Below, piece by piece: positions 24,075 to 32,646 of a DNA stretch of 38,903 nucleotides. Positions within the stretch are counted from its first letter, which is position 1, and every line of letters begins with the position of its first letter. Position numbers and translations under genes: made by a program. The stretch is from Verrucomicrobiales bacterium (GTDB lineage: Bacteria > Verrucomicrobiota > Verrucomicrobiia > Verrucomicrobiales > DEV007). Under the pieces are notes generated by a model. The model worked only from the letters and a program-made list of their open reading frames with translations. It was not told the origin of the DNA and did not search any database. The stretch is from contig JAKISY010000040.1 of NCBI GenBank assembly GCA_021648365.1, positions 1-38,903 of the forward strand, read 5' to 3'.

Positions 24075-25100
24075 TTACCCTTCTCCAAACATCATCTGCG
24101 CCTCAAACGCCATGCCTAGAGCCGCTGCACTGTCCCCACCACTCGCCCACTGAAAATCCGTCGTCACCTGCTCCGGATCAATCGGGCTTCTCAAATAAAT
24201 CGGCCAAGCACGGCTCTCAAAACCTTCCATGATCCATTCCAGATACTGATCGCGGAACGACGACTCCGCCAATCCTCCACCGATCACGATCAAGCCTGGA
24301 TCAAACAAACGCGCCAAATCCGCCAATGCGTGCCCAAAGATAAATCCCTGCTGTTTGAAAATCTCAATCGACAGCTCATCGCCGTCCTGAGCCAGATCAC
24401 GCAGACGAAACGCCTTTTCACCAATCGGCGCGTCATCTTGATTCAATACATGCCCTGCCCACTTTTCCTTCTCTAGCTCCAAACCCAAGCGACGGCGCAA
24501 AGCCATCAGCGATACCCAAGCCTCCACGCAGCCCACCTGACCACAAGTACACTGCGGCAGCGAACCATCATCTTCACGGAACGGCACCGAGTTGTGCCCC
24601 ACCTCCAACGACAAACCATTGGCACCCTCATAAATTCGCCCACCGGGCAAAACCAAACCTCCCGCCAAGCCCGTGCCTGGTGCCGCCATCAACAAACTAC
24701 CCTCGTAGTCCGGACGCACCGCATACTCACCAGCCGCCGCAGCATTGCCATCATTGGTCATATACAAAGGCACCCCGATCACCGCCTCAAACTCCTTGGC
24801 GATGTTCACCCCCACCCAGTCCTGCGCCAAATTCGCCTTGCTCCAAATCACCCCATCGCAACTAGGTGCCGGCACATCCAGTCCCACACCAGCCAGTTGA
24901 TCTCGCGACAAGCCATTCGCCTCACACAAAGCATCCACCGCCGCAATCAATTGCTCAAACGTCCGCCGAAAGCCCTCATCCACATGACTGCGAACCTCGA
25001 GCATTTCCCCCACCACCTCACCCTGCTCATCCACCAACATCGACTTGATCGTCGTTCCCCCGATATCCAAACCAGCAAAATATTTTTTTGTTCCACTCAT
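24075..25100 (-). CDS. ROK-family sugar kinase (glucokinase-like)
   Basis: 341-aa cytoplasmic kinase that phosphorylates a hexose with ATP. Motifs: DIGGTTIKS (phosphate loop, Asp12), VGLDVPAP, the catalytic Asp117 in NDGNAAAAGEY, GTGLAGGLV (adenosine region), LEVGHN (Glu166 and His169) and the ROK zinc motif CTCGQVGCVEAW (Cys184, Cys186, Cys191). Length and motifs fit glucokinase, but N-acetylmannosamine or other hexose kinases have the same layout, so the sugar is not fixed. It is divergent from the lipoprotein gene, with about 150 bp between their starts. Confidence 0.93.
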   Translation of the reverse strand: MSGTKKYFAGLDIGGTTIKSMLVDEQGEVVGEMLEVRSHVDEGFRRTFEQLIAAVDALCEANGLSRDQLAGVGLDVPAPSCDGVIWSKANLAQDWVGVNIAKEFEAVIGVPLYMTNDGNAAAAGEYAVRPDYEGSLLMAAPGTGLAGGLVLPGGRIYEGANGLSLEVGHNSVPFREDDGSLPQCTCGQVGCVEAWVSLMALRRRLGLELEKEKWAGHVLNQDDAPIGEKAFRLRDLAQDGDELSIEIFKQQGFIFGHALADLARLFDPGLIVIGGGLAESSFRDQYLEWIMEGFESRAWPIYLRSPIDPEQVTTDFQWASGGDSAAALGMAFEAQMMFGEG

Positions 25101-25252
25101 AAGCCTTCTCTTTCGACGATATTTCGCCCTAGATCAATCACGTAATCCCGTATATTCTCAAAAACACCCACACTCCCTAGTTGCCGACCTGCTTCATTTC
25201 TCCTACACTTCCCCAAACTTTCATCTTTTCACCTTTCCCACACCCACCATCC

Positions 25253-25870
25253 ATGAATTTCCCGCCAGCCATCAGTCCATTATTGCTCGCCTCACTGCTC
25301 AGCCTTTGCCTCTCTGCCTGTGATCAAAAAAAAGATGAAAGCCCGGTTGAGATTGAGAAAAACACCAATGCTCCTCAAAAAGTCCAAGCAGCGACACCTT
25401 CGCCCAAGGCCACAAGCAATCCCCCACTCAACCAAGTCATCGACGGACTGAGAAAAAAACAAGCCGCTGGACTCGGTAGCGGCTCTGTCAAAGTCAACCA
25501 AGCCTGGACCTACAACGGTTACAGCGTACTCGACGCCGTTCCAGGCGCGCGCCTCGTCGCAGTAGATGTCACCATCACCGGACACACCCCCGCCTTCGAC
25601 TTTGATGACATCGAGATCATCGACGGCAGCAGTAAAATGAGCTACGGCAGCGACCCTCACCTCACCCTGCTCACACCCGAGGGAAAGTTACCCACCCCAA
25701 AAGACCCTCCACCCACAGCAGGCGATCCCCTCCGCGTATTGCTCATCTACGGCTTCCCCAAAAAAACCCGAAGCTTCACCCTCTACTATTGGGGCAAAAA
25801 CCTCTTACCAAAAAATCACAGTATCGAACCCAGCGGCTGGGAACTACCCTTTCCAAAAAACAAGCCTTGA
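25253..25870 (+). CDS. Putative lipoprotein of unknown function
   Basis: 205 aa. The lipoprotein signal peptide runs to LSAC with Cys23 as the lipidated residue. A low-complexity Lys/Glu/Pro linker (about residues 25-65) follows, then a globular part of about 130 residues with beta-strand character (LVAVDVTITGH, FDFDDIEIID, RVLLIYGFPKKT, FTLYYWGKN). This beta-sandwich-like pattern resembles small exported DUF4352-type domains, but I cannot assign it. The ATG at 25253 is preferred over an upstream in-frame ATG at 25181 because it begins the signal peptide. Confidence 0.65.
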   Translation: MNFPPAISPLLLASLLSLCLSACDQKKDESPVEIEKNTNAPQKVQAATPSPKATSNPPLNQVIDGLRKKQAAGLGSGSVKVNQAWTYNGYSVLDAVPGARLVAVDVTITGHTPAFDFDDIEIIDGSSKMSYGSDPHLTLLTPEGKLPTPKDPPPTAGDPLRVLLIYGFPKKTRSFTLYYWGKNLLPKNHSIEPSGWELPFPKNKP

Positions 25871-25960
25871 GCAATTTTGACTTCGTTAACTTAGGATTCG
25901 CGCAGAAATCATCGGAGGAGAGATAGCACTAGCTATCAAAACATAATGGATTGTCGAATA

Positions 25961-26086
25961 GCGATTGGCGATTGATGATTCGAAGCGGAGCGAAGACAGC
26001 CAGAGCATATTGCTAGAAGGCAATTTTGAAGGGGGAAAACCAGAAAACATCATCAATCAAAACGCAACAATCGCCAATCATCAATC
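25961..26086. repeat. Inverted heptad-type repeat (GCGATTGGCGATTGATGATT / CAATCGCCAATCATCAATC)
   Basis: Two blocks built from ATTGGCG/ATTGATG-like heptads, about 100 bp apart and in opposite orientation, lie between the lipoprotein stop and the PQQ gene start. They could pair in RNA. This is the same kind of low-complexity heptad noise as elsewhere in the window. Confidence 0.55.
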
Positions 26087-26144
26087 AAACTGGAGTGAAT
26101 GCTCATTTCCGATTAAAAGTAACAAGATCAAACTAGCCCCAGCC

Positions 26145-27725
26145 ATGAAAAAAAACCTCACCACACTCACCCTCCTCAGCCTCCTGCTGACACTCTCTGC
26201 CCCCATCCGCGCAACCGCAGGCGATTGGCCACAATGGCGCGGCCCCACCCGCAACGGCATCGCCAGTAGCGACAGCCAGCTGCCCGCCCAGCTCGACAAA
26301 GAGCATCCCCCCGTCAAAATCTGGCAGAGCGAAGAGATTCCCAGCGATCACTATGGTGGTCATGGCAGCGTCATCGTCAGTAAAGGAAAAGCCTTCATCG
26401 CCCTTGTCTGGCATCGTGATCAGCCCACTGATATCCGCATCATCGACGGCAATGCGCTCGGTGCCCTCGGCTACCGAGGCACCAAATTCAGCGATCAGCT
26501 GATCGCCAAGATGGAAAAAGACCGCCTCGCACTCAGCCCACGCCTGCGCGGAGGCAAGCTCGATGAATGGATCAAAAAGTGGAACCAAGAAAACCTCGAC
26601 GAAGATCAGCTCATCCGTCTCGGCTCTTGGGTCGCTAGTCGTTTCAAAAAAGGCAAAACCGCCTTTGCCATGTCCGACTTCAAAAAACTGGAACCGATCA
26701 AAAACAAAGCCTTCGCCAACCAAGCCGCACTTGAAAAATGGGTGCACTTACAAGGTTTTGATGCCCCCACCGCCCAACGCATACTCGACGCCGTGCCCGA
26801 TACCAAAAAAGTAGCCGACGATGCGATTCTCTGTCTCGATCAGCAAAACGGCAAAACTTTGTGGAAATTTTCCAATCCTGGCAAAGCCACCGGCAGAGGA
26901 TCTTCCAGCACCCCCGCCACTGACGGCACCCATCTTTACGCAGCACTCAGCACCCACCTTTATTGCCTCGACTTCGACGGCAAAGTGATTTGGAAAACCG
27001 CCCTCACCGGACGCAAAGGCCCCGCTTCATCCCCCTTGATAGCAAACGGCAAAATCTACCTGCAACAAAACTACCTCTCCGCCTACGACGCCAAAAGCGG
27101 CGAACCGTTGTGGGACAACAAAGAAGTCAAAGGCTCCAACCCCTCCCCCGCCTCTTGGCAATCGGCAGATACCAGCCTCATCATTTGCAACTCAAGCAAA
27201 GAAGTGATCGCCGTCGATGGCCAAAACGGAAAAACCGTATGGAAACAACCCGGCGGAGGTGATGCCAGCCCCACCATATCTGGAGACACCCTGCTCATCG
27301 CCAGTCGCGCCAAAGGTCGCAGCCTCGCCGCCTACACACTCACCCCCACCGCAGCGAAGCCCCTATGGCACACCGACTTCCGCACCCTGCGCTACGGCTC
27401 CAGTCCGATCATCTATCAAGGTCACGCCTACCACCTCGGCAGCAAACGCCACCTCTGTATCGAACTCGAAAGCGGAAAAATCGTCTGGCAGCGCGATACC
27501 AGTTCCGCCATCTCCTCTCCCCTGCTCAGTGATGGCAAACTCCTAGTTTACGAAAACAACGGCGGCATGTTATCGATGATCAAAGCCAGTCCAGAAGACT
27601 ATCAAAGCCTCGGACGCAGTAAAATCGGCGCCTTACGCTGCGCCTCCCCCACCCTCGTCGGCAAGCAACTTTTCCTGCGCACCAAAAACCAAGTGATCTG
27701 TTACGAACTCCAAGAAAAACAATGA
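26145..27725 (+). CDS. Secreted PQQ-binding-like beta-propeller protein
   Basis: 526 aa. The signal peptide (MKKNLTTLTLLSLLLTLS..) is cleaved near ATAG. The mature protein opens with DWPQWRGPTRNG, the signature of BamB/quinoprotein-like WD propellers common in verrucomicrobia and planctomycetes. Blades recur as ILCLDQQNGKTLWKF, LYCLDFDGKVIWKT, YLSAYDAKSGEPLWDNKE, VIAVDGQNGKTVWKQ and LCIELESGKIVWQRD. An insert of about 130 residues rich in Lys and Glu (about 85-215) interrupts the first blades. PQQ or metal binding is not shown. It overlaps the next gene by 4 bp. Confidence 0.85.
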   Translation: MKKNLTTLTLLSLLLTLSAPIRATAGDWPQWRGPTRNGIASSDSQLPAQLDKEHPPVKIWQSEEIPSDHYGGHGSVIVSKGKAFIALVWHRDQPTDIRIIDGNALGALGYRGTKFSDQLIAKMEKDRLALSPRLRGGKLDEWIKKWNQENLDEDQLIRLGSWVASRFKKGKTAFAMSDFKKLEPIKNKAFANQAALEKWVHLQGFDAPTAQRILDAVPDTKKVADDAILCLDQQNGKTLWKFSNPGKATGRGSSSTPATDGTHLYAALSTHLYCLDFDGKVIWKTALTGRKGPASSPLIANGKIYLQQNYLSAYDAKSGEPLWDNKEVKGSNPSPASWQSADTSLIICNSSKEVIAVDGQNGKTVWKQPGGGDASPTISGDTLLIASRAKGRSLAAYTLTPTAAKPLWHTDFRTLRYGSSPIIYQGHAYHLGSKRHLCIELESGKIVWQRDTSSAISSPLLSDGKLLVYENNGGMLSMIKASPEDYQSLGRSKIGALRCASPTLVGKQLFLRTKNQVICYELQEKQ

Positions 27726-28405
27726 AGCTTGTTTATCTACTCCTACTCGTTCTGCTATCGCAAAGCCTACTTCTCGCGTCATCAGACATTTACACCCGAG
27801 TAATAGAGCTCAACGGCCTGCCATTACACCTCGCCGACGGACTGCAGATCAATCTCAACGAAAACGATGTGAATGAATACGGTTCCATCGACATGGCACC
27901 CTACTTCGAAAGCATGGGCGTCAATGTGCCAAAGGGCTGCATGATCATTTACAATGCGAGTTCGAGAGGCTTAGTTGCCAGACTGAGCGAACAAGACCAT
28001 CTGCTTCTCGATACCGCACTGACCTATTTATACCGACATGACAATCTGCTAGCCATCACCAAAGCCTACCTCGATCAGCTGCTACCTCTTTCGGACAAAG
28101 AACGCCTCACCAAAGTTCTAAGCATTGGTTTCATGCCTGACCCATTAATCTCATCGTTGATCAGTAAAATCAAAAAAGTTGAGCAATCCCTGATTGAAGC
28201 CTCCGTCGCCAAAGAATTATTCCCAGATGAAAATTCGTTTCCTCAAATCAAAAAATCTATAGATAAAGCTACTCGGAAAAAAATCGAAACCCGCAGCCGC
28301 CTGATGAAAAAACAACTAAGCAAGTTACTCGAAATATCTCTGCAACGCTTAAGTGAAGAATTAATAGTCCTCGAATCTTCAAAAGTTGACGGCAAAAATG
28401 AGTAA
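27722..28405 (+). CDS. Small secreted protein coupled to the PQQ-propeller gene
   Basis: 227 aa. The ATG overlaps the PQQ gene stop as ATGA, so translation is coupled. The signal peptide is MKLVYLLLLVLLSQSLLLASS. Residues about 50-95 contain IDMAPYFESMGVNVPKGCMIIYNASSRGLVARL, which resembles verrucomicrobial secretin-N0-like stretches (..F..GV.FP.G.S..YN...N.LVV). The remainder is helical and charged (KKIETRSRLMKKQLSKLLEI). No enzyme motif was found. Probably a periplasmic partner of the propeller protein. Confidence 0.65.
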   Translation: MKLVYLLLLVLLSQSLLLASSDIYTRVIELNGLPLHLADGLQINLNENDVNEYGSIDMAPYFESMGVNVPKGCMIIYNASSRGLVARLSEQDHLLLDTALTYLYRHDNLLAITKAYLDQLLPLSDKERLTKVLSIGFMPDPLISSLISKIKKVEQSLIEASVAKELFPDENSFPQIKKSIDKATRKKIETRSRLMKKQLSKLLEISLQRLSEELIVLESSKVDGKNE

Positions 28406-28751
28406 CAAAAAAGCACTCAACCTCTGCGCAAAAAAAATCTAGCTCATAGACGGCCTGGGCAGTTGGCCCCTTGAAGCAAAAACATGCCCCGAAAGAATAA
28501 ACCTATCTCAACCTTTTTCCCAATTCTCTTCAATACAATTAATCCTAAATTTTCACATCTTCCTTCATGAACTTCAATCCCTTCATGGTGAATCTCTCAT
28601 TTATTCCAACCGTCGTGGCTGCTCACATCAACTTTCCCATTTGCCTCCCGCCCCGCTACTCCCCTAAATTCATAATTGCCTTCGTGCAGTAAGCTCCGGC
28701 TGTCTCGCTACGCTCGGCTCATAATTCATAATTCATAATCCCTAATTCCAA
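28406..28751. other. Intergenic region with heptamer array, no gene seen
   Basis: About 345 bp of A/T- and pyrimidine-rich sequence without an open frame worth reporting. It ends in a CATAATT-type heptamer array (about 28720-28748) that abuts the start codon of the SGNH gene. No Shine-Dalgarno sequence is visible there. Confidence 0.6.
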
Positions 28752-29876
28752 ATGCACTCACGCCGCCACTTTTCCAAACTGACTCTCGGAGCTTCTGTGA
28801 GCCTCGCTCTCAACTCCCTCGCTTCCGCCGCCGATCCAAAAAAAGATACCAAAAAGGACGAACTCACTTGGCACCAAGTTGAAGACTGGGGCATCGAAGG
28901 ACGGGGATGGCAAGCCGATGAAATGGACCGCTTTTATGCCCGCCTACCCGCCAAAGCCAAAGCCGTCGTGCCAAAGTCCGTTTGGAGCCTCTCGCAACAC
29001 AGCTCAGGCATGCTCACCCGCTTTGAGACCGACGCTAGAAAAATCCAAGTGCGCTACACGCTCACTGGTGGACTCGCCATGCCGCACATGCCCGCCACTG
29101 GTGTCAGCGGTATCGATCTCTATGCGAAAAACTCCCAAGGTCAGTTGCGCTGGGTATCGGTGGTCAAACCTAACAAAAAAGAAATGAATGCCACCATCGT
29201 CTCAGGTATGGATGTCGGCACCAGAGAATACACCGCCTACCTTCCCCTTTACAACGGCATCAACTCACTCGAATTCGGCGTGCCCGAGGGCTCGACTTTC
29301 AAACCCATCGCTCCCCGCAAAAAGCTACCGCTATTGTTCTACGGCACCTCCATCACTCACGGAGCCTGCGCCTCGCGCCCTGGCATGACCCACTCCGCCA
29401 TCCTCGGACGACACCTCGATCTACCTATCATCAACCTCGGTTTTTCTGGTGCCGGCAAAATGGAAATCGAACTGGCAACCTTGTTAGCAGAAGTCGACTC
29501 CTCAGTCTATATCCTCGACTGCCTTCCCAACATGACCCCCGACCTCGTCAAAGAAAGAGCGGAGCCCTTTGTGCGCCAGCTACGCAAACTCCGACCCGAC
29601 ACCCCGATCCTGATGGTCGAAGACCGCACTTACGGTTACGCCTGGATCAAAAAATCAGCTCGTCAGCGCCATCAGGACAGCCGCGCCGGCTACGTTCGCG
29701 CCTACGACAGCCTCGTCAGCAGTGGCATCAAAAACATCCACTATCTAGCAGGAGCCAATTTACTCGGCGACGACAACGAAGGCACCACCGACGGCTCCCA
29801 CCCCAACGACCTAGGATTCATGCGCCAAGCGAGCGTGATGGAGCCCGTCTTGCGTAAGATTTTAAAAAAAGGATAA
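28752..29876 (+). CDS. Tat-exported SGNH/GDSL-type hydrolase
   Basis: 374 aa. A twin-arginine signal (SRRHFSKLTLGAS) precedes a hydrophobic stretch ending at ASAADPKK. A beta-rich N-terminal domain runs to about residue 190 and an SGNH hydrolase domain follows: YGTSITHG with Ser200 (block I), the GFSG and LDCLPNMTP oxyanion residues, and DGSHPND with Asp347 and His350 (block V). This two-domain layout matches predicted carbohydrate esterases of the SGNH_hydro_3 type. Export by Tat implies folding before secretion. Substrate unknown. It starts with ATG after a heptamer array. Confidence 0.9.
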   Translation: MHSRRHFSKLTLGASVSLALNSLASAADPKKDTKKDELTWHQVEDWGIEGRGWQADEMDRFYARLPAKAKAVVPKSVWSLSQHSSGMLTRFETDARKIQVRYTLTGGLAMPHMPATGVSGIDLYAKNSQGQLRWVSVVKPNKKEMNATIVSGMDVGTREYTAYLPLYNGINSLEFGVPEGSTFKPIAPRKKLPLLFYGTSITHGACASRPGMTHSAILGRHLDLPIINLGFSGAGKMEIELATLLAEVDSSVYILDCLPNMTPDLVKERAEPFVRQLRKLRPDTPILMVEDRTYGYAWIKKSARQRHQDSRAGYVRAYDSLVSSGIKNIHYLAGANLLGDDNEGTTDGSHPNDLGFMRQASVMEPVLRKILKKG

Positions 29877-29961
29877 GGTAACTATTGGCTCCGCCTACCT
29901 ACTCTGCGTTTTGGTTCAGAACTGTAAAAACTCGAGACGAAGCGTGATCTTTTCATAGTGC

Positions 29962-30045
29962 GTCCAATTGGAGGAGCAAGTTCCACCTTGCCTCGATCCA
30001 CAAATGTACTTACGAAGGCACGACGGGGCTTACCCCTCCCCTTCG
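29962..30045. repeat. Dispersed double-hairpin repeat, family B (copy 4, degenerate)
   Basis: TGGAGGAGCAAG-TTCCA-CCTTGCC, then a linker, then GAAGGCACGACGGGGCTTACCCCTCC. Same order as the copy at 14862-14950 with more substitutions. Confidence 0.7.
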
Positions 30046-30063
30046 CGCCCTTGGCTTGGTCAA

Positions 30064-30352
30064 TTAAGCCAATACTCCTAAAATGCCGGTAGCCATTCCA
30101 TTGAGGATATTCGCGGAAGCATCCGCTGCCAAACAAAGGTTTAGTATGGTTGGTTTAGATACCTGCTCAGCAAACCTTACCAAAATACTTTCGCCGGCAT
30201 CAGCGCTGCCCCACACTGGCACCGCTTGTCCTTGCTGGAGCACTGCGTGATCGGTGAAGAGGGGGTGGAGTGAGAGTTCCGCCTGGGCGGTGAGTGCAAA
30301 AATCCAGTGGGAGTCAATGATGAAAGCCGCGACGACCAGCTCGTTGAAGTGA
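30064..30352 (-). pseudogene. Sialate O-acetylesterase N-terminal remnant
   Basis: The minus strand from about 30352 (after a stop) reads a signal-like stretch, then LSLHPLFTDHAVLQQGQAVP and VWGSADAGESILVRFAEQVS, the N-terminal signature of secreted sialate O-acetylesterases. After about 60 residues the homology stops, and an unrelated 25-residue tail runs to a TAA at 30064-30066. No start codon or catalytic Ser/His region remains. It is a truncated gene lying between the family B repeat and typA. Confidence 0.7.
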
Positions 30353-30367
30353 TATCAACGAGTGAGA

Positions 30368-32209
30368 TCAACCACCTGCTGGAGTTTTCTTCGATTCACG
30401 TTTCCTGACATTGGACGCGAGGATTCGTTTTCTGAGGCGAATGTTCAGCGGCGTCACTTCTACCAATTCGTCCGGTGCGATGTATTCAATCGCACGCTCC
30501 AGAGAAAATTCGATTGGCGGAGGAAGCGTCACTGTTTTATCACTGCCTGAGGCACGGTGATTTGTCAGATGTTTTGCCTTGATCGGGTTGACGGTGATGT
30601 CATCAGCTCTCGGATTTTCACCCACAAGCATACCCTCATAGACTTTCGTCCCAGGGGCGATAAAAAGCTTCCCTCGAGTGAGGATGTTGTGCAGCGAATA
30701 AGCCATCGCATCGCCGGTTTCCATGGAAATCAACGTTCCTGTGTGGCGCGTGCGAATGTCGCCGCTATCAAGGCGATACTCTTTAAACAAGTGAGACATG
30801 ATGCCTTCGCCACTGGTCAAGTTAAGCAGCTCAAATTCAAAACCAATCAAACCACGTGTCGGGATGGTGATTTCCAAGTCAGTTCGTCCATCTTTGGCAG
30901 TCATGGCTTCGACTTTACCTTTACGGTTTGCGAGGCTTTGCATGCAGCCACCGACAGCGTCATCAGGCACTTCAAGATAGAGCGTTTCGACAGGTTCATG
31001 CAGTTTGCCGTCGATTTCTTTCTTAATAACACTAGGTCGAGAAACGAGAAGTTCGAAACCTTCGCGTCGCATCTCTTCAACGACAACGGCTACCTGCATG
31101 GCACCCCGTGCGCTGACTCGAAATACACCGGCGGCGTCAGTGTCTTCTACTTTAATCGAAATATTCGTCCGTCCTTCACGGATCAGGCGCTCGCGAATCT
31201 CGCGTGATGTCACGCGATCTCCTTCGGTGCCGACGAATGGACCGTCGTTGACTGAGAAAAACATCTGCACGGTCGGCGGATCAATATCAACAAAAGGAAG
31301 GGCAGAACTCTCTTTGTTGAAGGCAATAGTTTCTCCAATATTCACATCTTCAAAACCCGCCAATCCAACAATTTGTCCCGCCGCGCCCACTTCTACTTCG
31401 ATAGTGGAAAGCGCCGAGTATTCAAGAATTTTAGAGATTTTGGCACGCTGTGGCTTCTCTCCCTCCTGTAGGCGAAAAACCTGATCACCAATGTTTACCC
31501 GACCCGATTGAATTTTTCCAATCGCGATTCTTCCGACATAATCCGACCAGTCGATATTGGAAACCAGCATTTGAAATTCAGCATCCTGATCCACCGCGGG
31601 AGCTGGAATACTCTTCATGATCATGTCGAACATAGGAGCCATGTCCACATGCTCGTCATCTGGGGAATTCACTGCATAACCATCTCTGGCACTGCCATAG
31701 ATAAACGGTGCATTGAACTGCTCCTCGTTAGCGTCGAGTTCCAGGAATAATTCCAGCACCATGTCATGAACTTCCAACGGCCGTGCATTGGGACGATCAA
31801 TCTTGTTCACAAAAATAATCGGAGACAAACCAGCCGCGAGCGCCTTTTTCAAAACGAAGCGAGTTTGAGCCTGTGGTCCTTCATAGGCATCGACCACTAG
31901 CATAACGCCGTCGACCATTTTCATTACCCGCTCCACTTCGCCGCCGAAATCGGCGTGACCGGGAGTATCGACGATATTGACAATATTGCCATTCCAGTAA
32001 ACCGAAGTGTTTTTCGCCTTAATCGTGATTCCACGTTCACGCTCCTGATCCATGGAATCCATAGCGCGATCTACGACTGCTTGGTTTTCCCGGAAGGAAC
32101 CTGCCTGCTTGAGCAATTGATCAACAAGCGTGGTCTTTCCATGATCAACGTGGGCGATGATCGCGATATTCCTGATCTTATCAGGGCTAGTAATTGTTGG
32201 AGTCGACAT
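30368..32209 (-). CDS. typA: Ribosome-associated GTPase TypA/BipA
   Basis: 613 aa, full length for the family. The N-terminus is IRNIAIIAHVDHGKTTLVDQ with the P-loop AHVDHGKTT, followed by the switch region RERGITIKAKN, DTPGHADFGGEVERV (G3), and NKIDRP (G4). EF-Tu-like domain II and EF-G-like domains follow, ending in the BipA-specific C-terminal region with RASGSDKTV and EYIAPDELVEVTP. It acts on the ribosome in 50S assembly and stress adaptation. Housekeeping gene, vertically inherited codon use. The C-terminal end is intact at 30368. Confidence 0.97.
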   Translation of the reverse strand: MSTPTITSPDKIRNIAIIAHVDHGKTTLVDQLLKQAGSFRENQAVVDRAMDSMDQERERGITIKAKNTSVYWNGNIVNIVDTPGHADFGGEVERVMKMVDGVMLVVDAYEGPQAQTRFVLKKALAAGLSPIIFVNKIDRPNARPLEVHDMVLELFLELDANEEQFNAPFIYGSARDGYAVNSPDDEHVDMAPMFDMIMKSIPAPAVDQDAEFQMLVSNIDWSDYVGRIAIGKIQSGRVNIGDQVFRLQEGEKPQRAKISKILEYSALSTIEVEVGAAGQIVGLAGFEDVNIGETIAFNKESSALPFVDIDPPTVQMFFSVNDGPFVGTEGDRVTSREIRERLIREGRTNISIKVEDTDAAGVFRVSARGAMQVAVVVEEMRREGFELLVSRPSVIKKEIDGKLHEPVETLYLEVPDDAVGGCMQSLANRKGKVEAMTAKDGRTDLEITIPTRGLIGFEFELLNLTSGEGIMSHLFKEYRLDSGDIRTRHTGTLISMETGDAMAYSLHNILTRGKLFIAPGTKVYEGMLVGENPRADDITVNPIKAKHLTNHRASGSDKTVTLPPPIEFSLERAIEYIAPDELVEVTPLNIRLRKRILASNVRKRESKKTPAGG

Positions 32210-32254
32210 AACGGCGGTAAAGGAGTCGTTTTTTCAGTAATTGCAAGCAGGGAA

Positions 32255-32283
32255 AGCAAAAGCGCTATAATAATGCTTTTGCT
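32255..32283. promoter_or_regulatory. 9-bp inverted repeat upstream of typA
   Basis: AGCAAAAGC / GCTTTTGCT around an AT-rich loop, about 45 bp upstream of the typA start on the minus strand. The loop contains TATAAT on the plus strand and TATTAT on the minus strand. It could be an operator/promoter or the 5' end of the neighbouring rearranged block. Confidence 0.4.
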
Positions 32284-32336
32284 CTCAGTTCACCGACATT
32301 CGTCCAATAGCTCACAAAAACATTGAAGAGTGAAAG

Positions 32337-32537
32337 CTCCCTACCTTTTCAACACCGTCCACGCTGCCAAACAAGCATCCCTCAGAGTTGTTCGCAGTGG
32401 GCACCAAACTTATCAAAACGCAGCGCTGAACTGAGCACAGCCGGACGCAAAGCCGCCACTTCTCCCTCCTGCTTCAGTTTCACCGAAAAACGCAAATCTT
32501 CACAACACGACAAATTTTCATCGAAGCCTCCTATTTT
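32337..32537 (-). pseudogene. Broken C-terminal copy of the TIGR04283-type glycosyltransferase
   Basis: The minus strand encodes GGFDENLSCCEDLRF..LRPAVLSSALRFDK, matching the C-terminal region of the intact gene at 36206-36856 (same words, with substitutions). The homology ends abruptly at its 5' side at 32537, next to the RAYT tail (32542 onward). Divergence from the intact copy shows the duplication is not recent. Confidence 0.85.
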
Positions 32538-32541
32538 TCCA

Positions 32542-32646
32542 CTCATAGATAAATGAGCGGAAATCATAATGGAATCTTCGATTTCAAGCTCTCCTTTTCC
32601 CGTGGTTACTGTATCACATCTGCTTTCAAATCCCTCAACACCCGTA
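32542..32646 (-). repeat. RAYT-gene tail repeat (copy 1)
   Basis: About 105 bp: it starts with a hairpin CTCAT..ATGAG and the word TAAATGAGCGGAAATCAT and runs into the last codons of the RAYT gene. It is almost the same as 35706-35808, in the same orientation. Confidence 0.85.
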
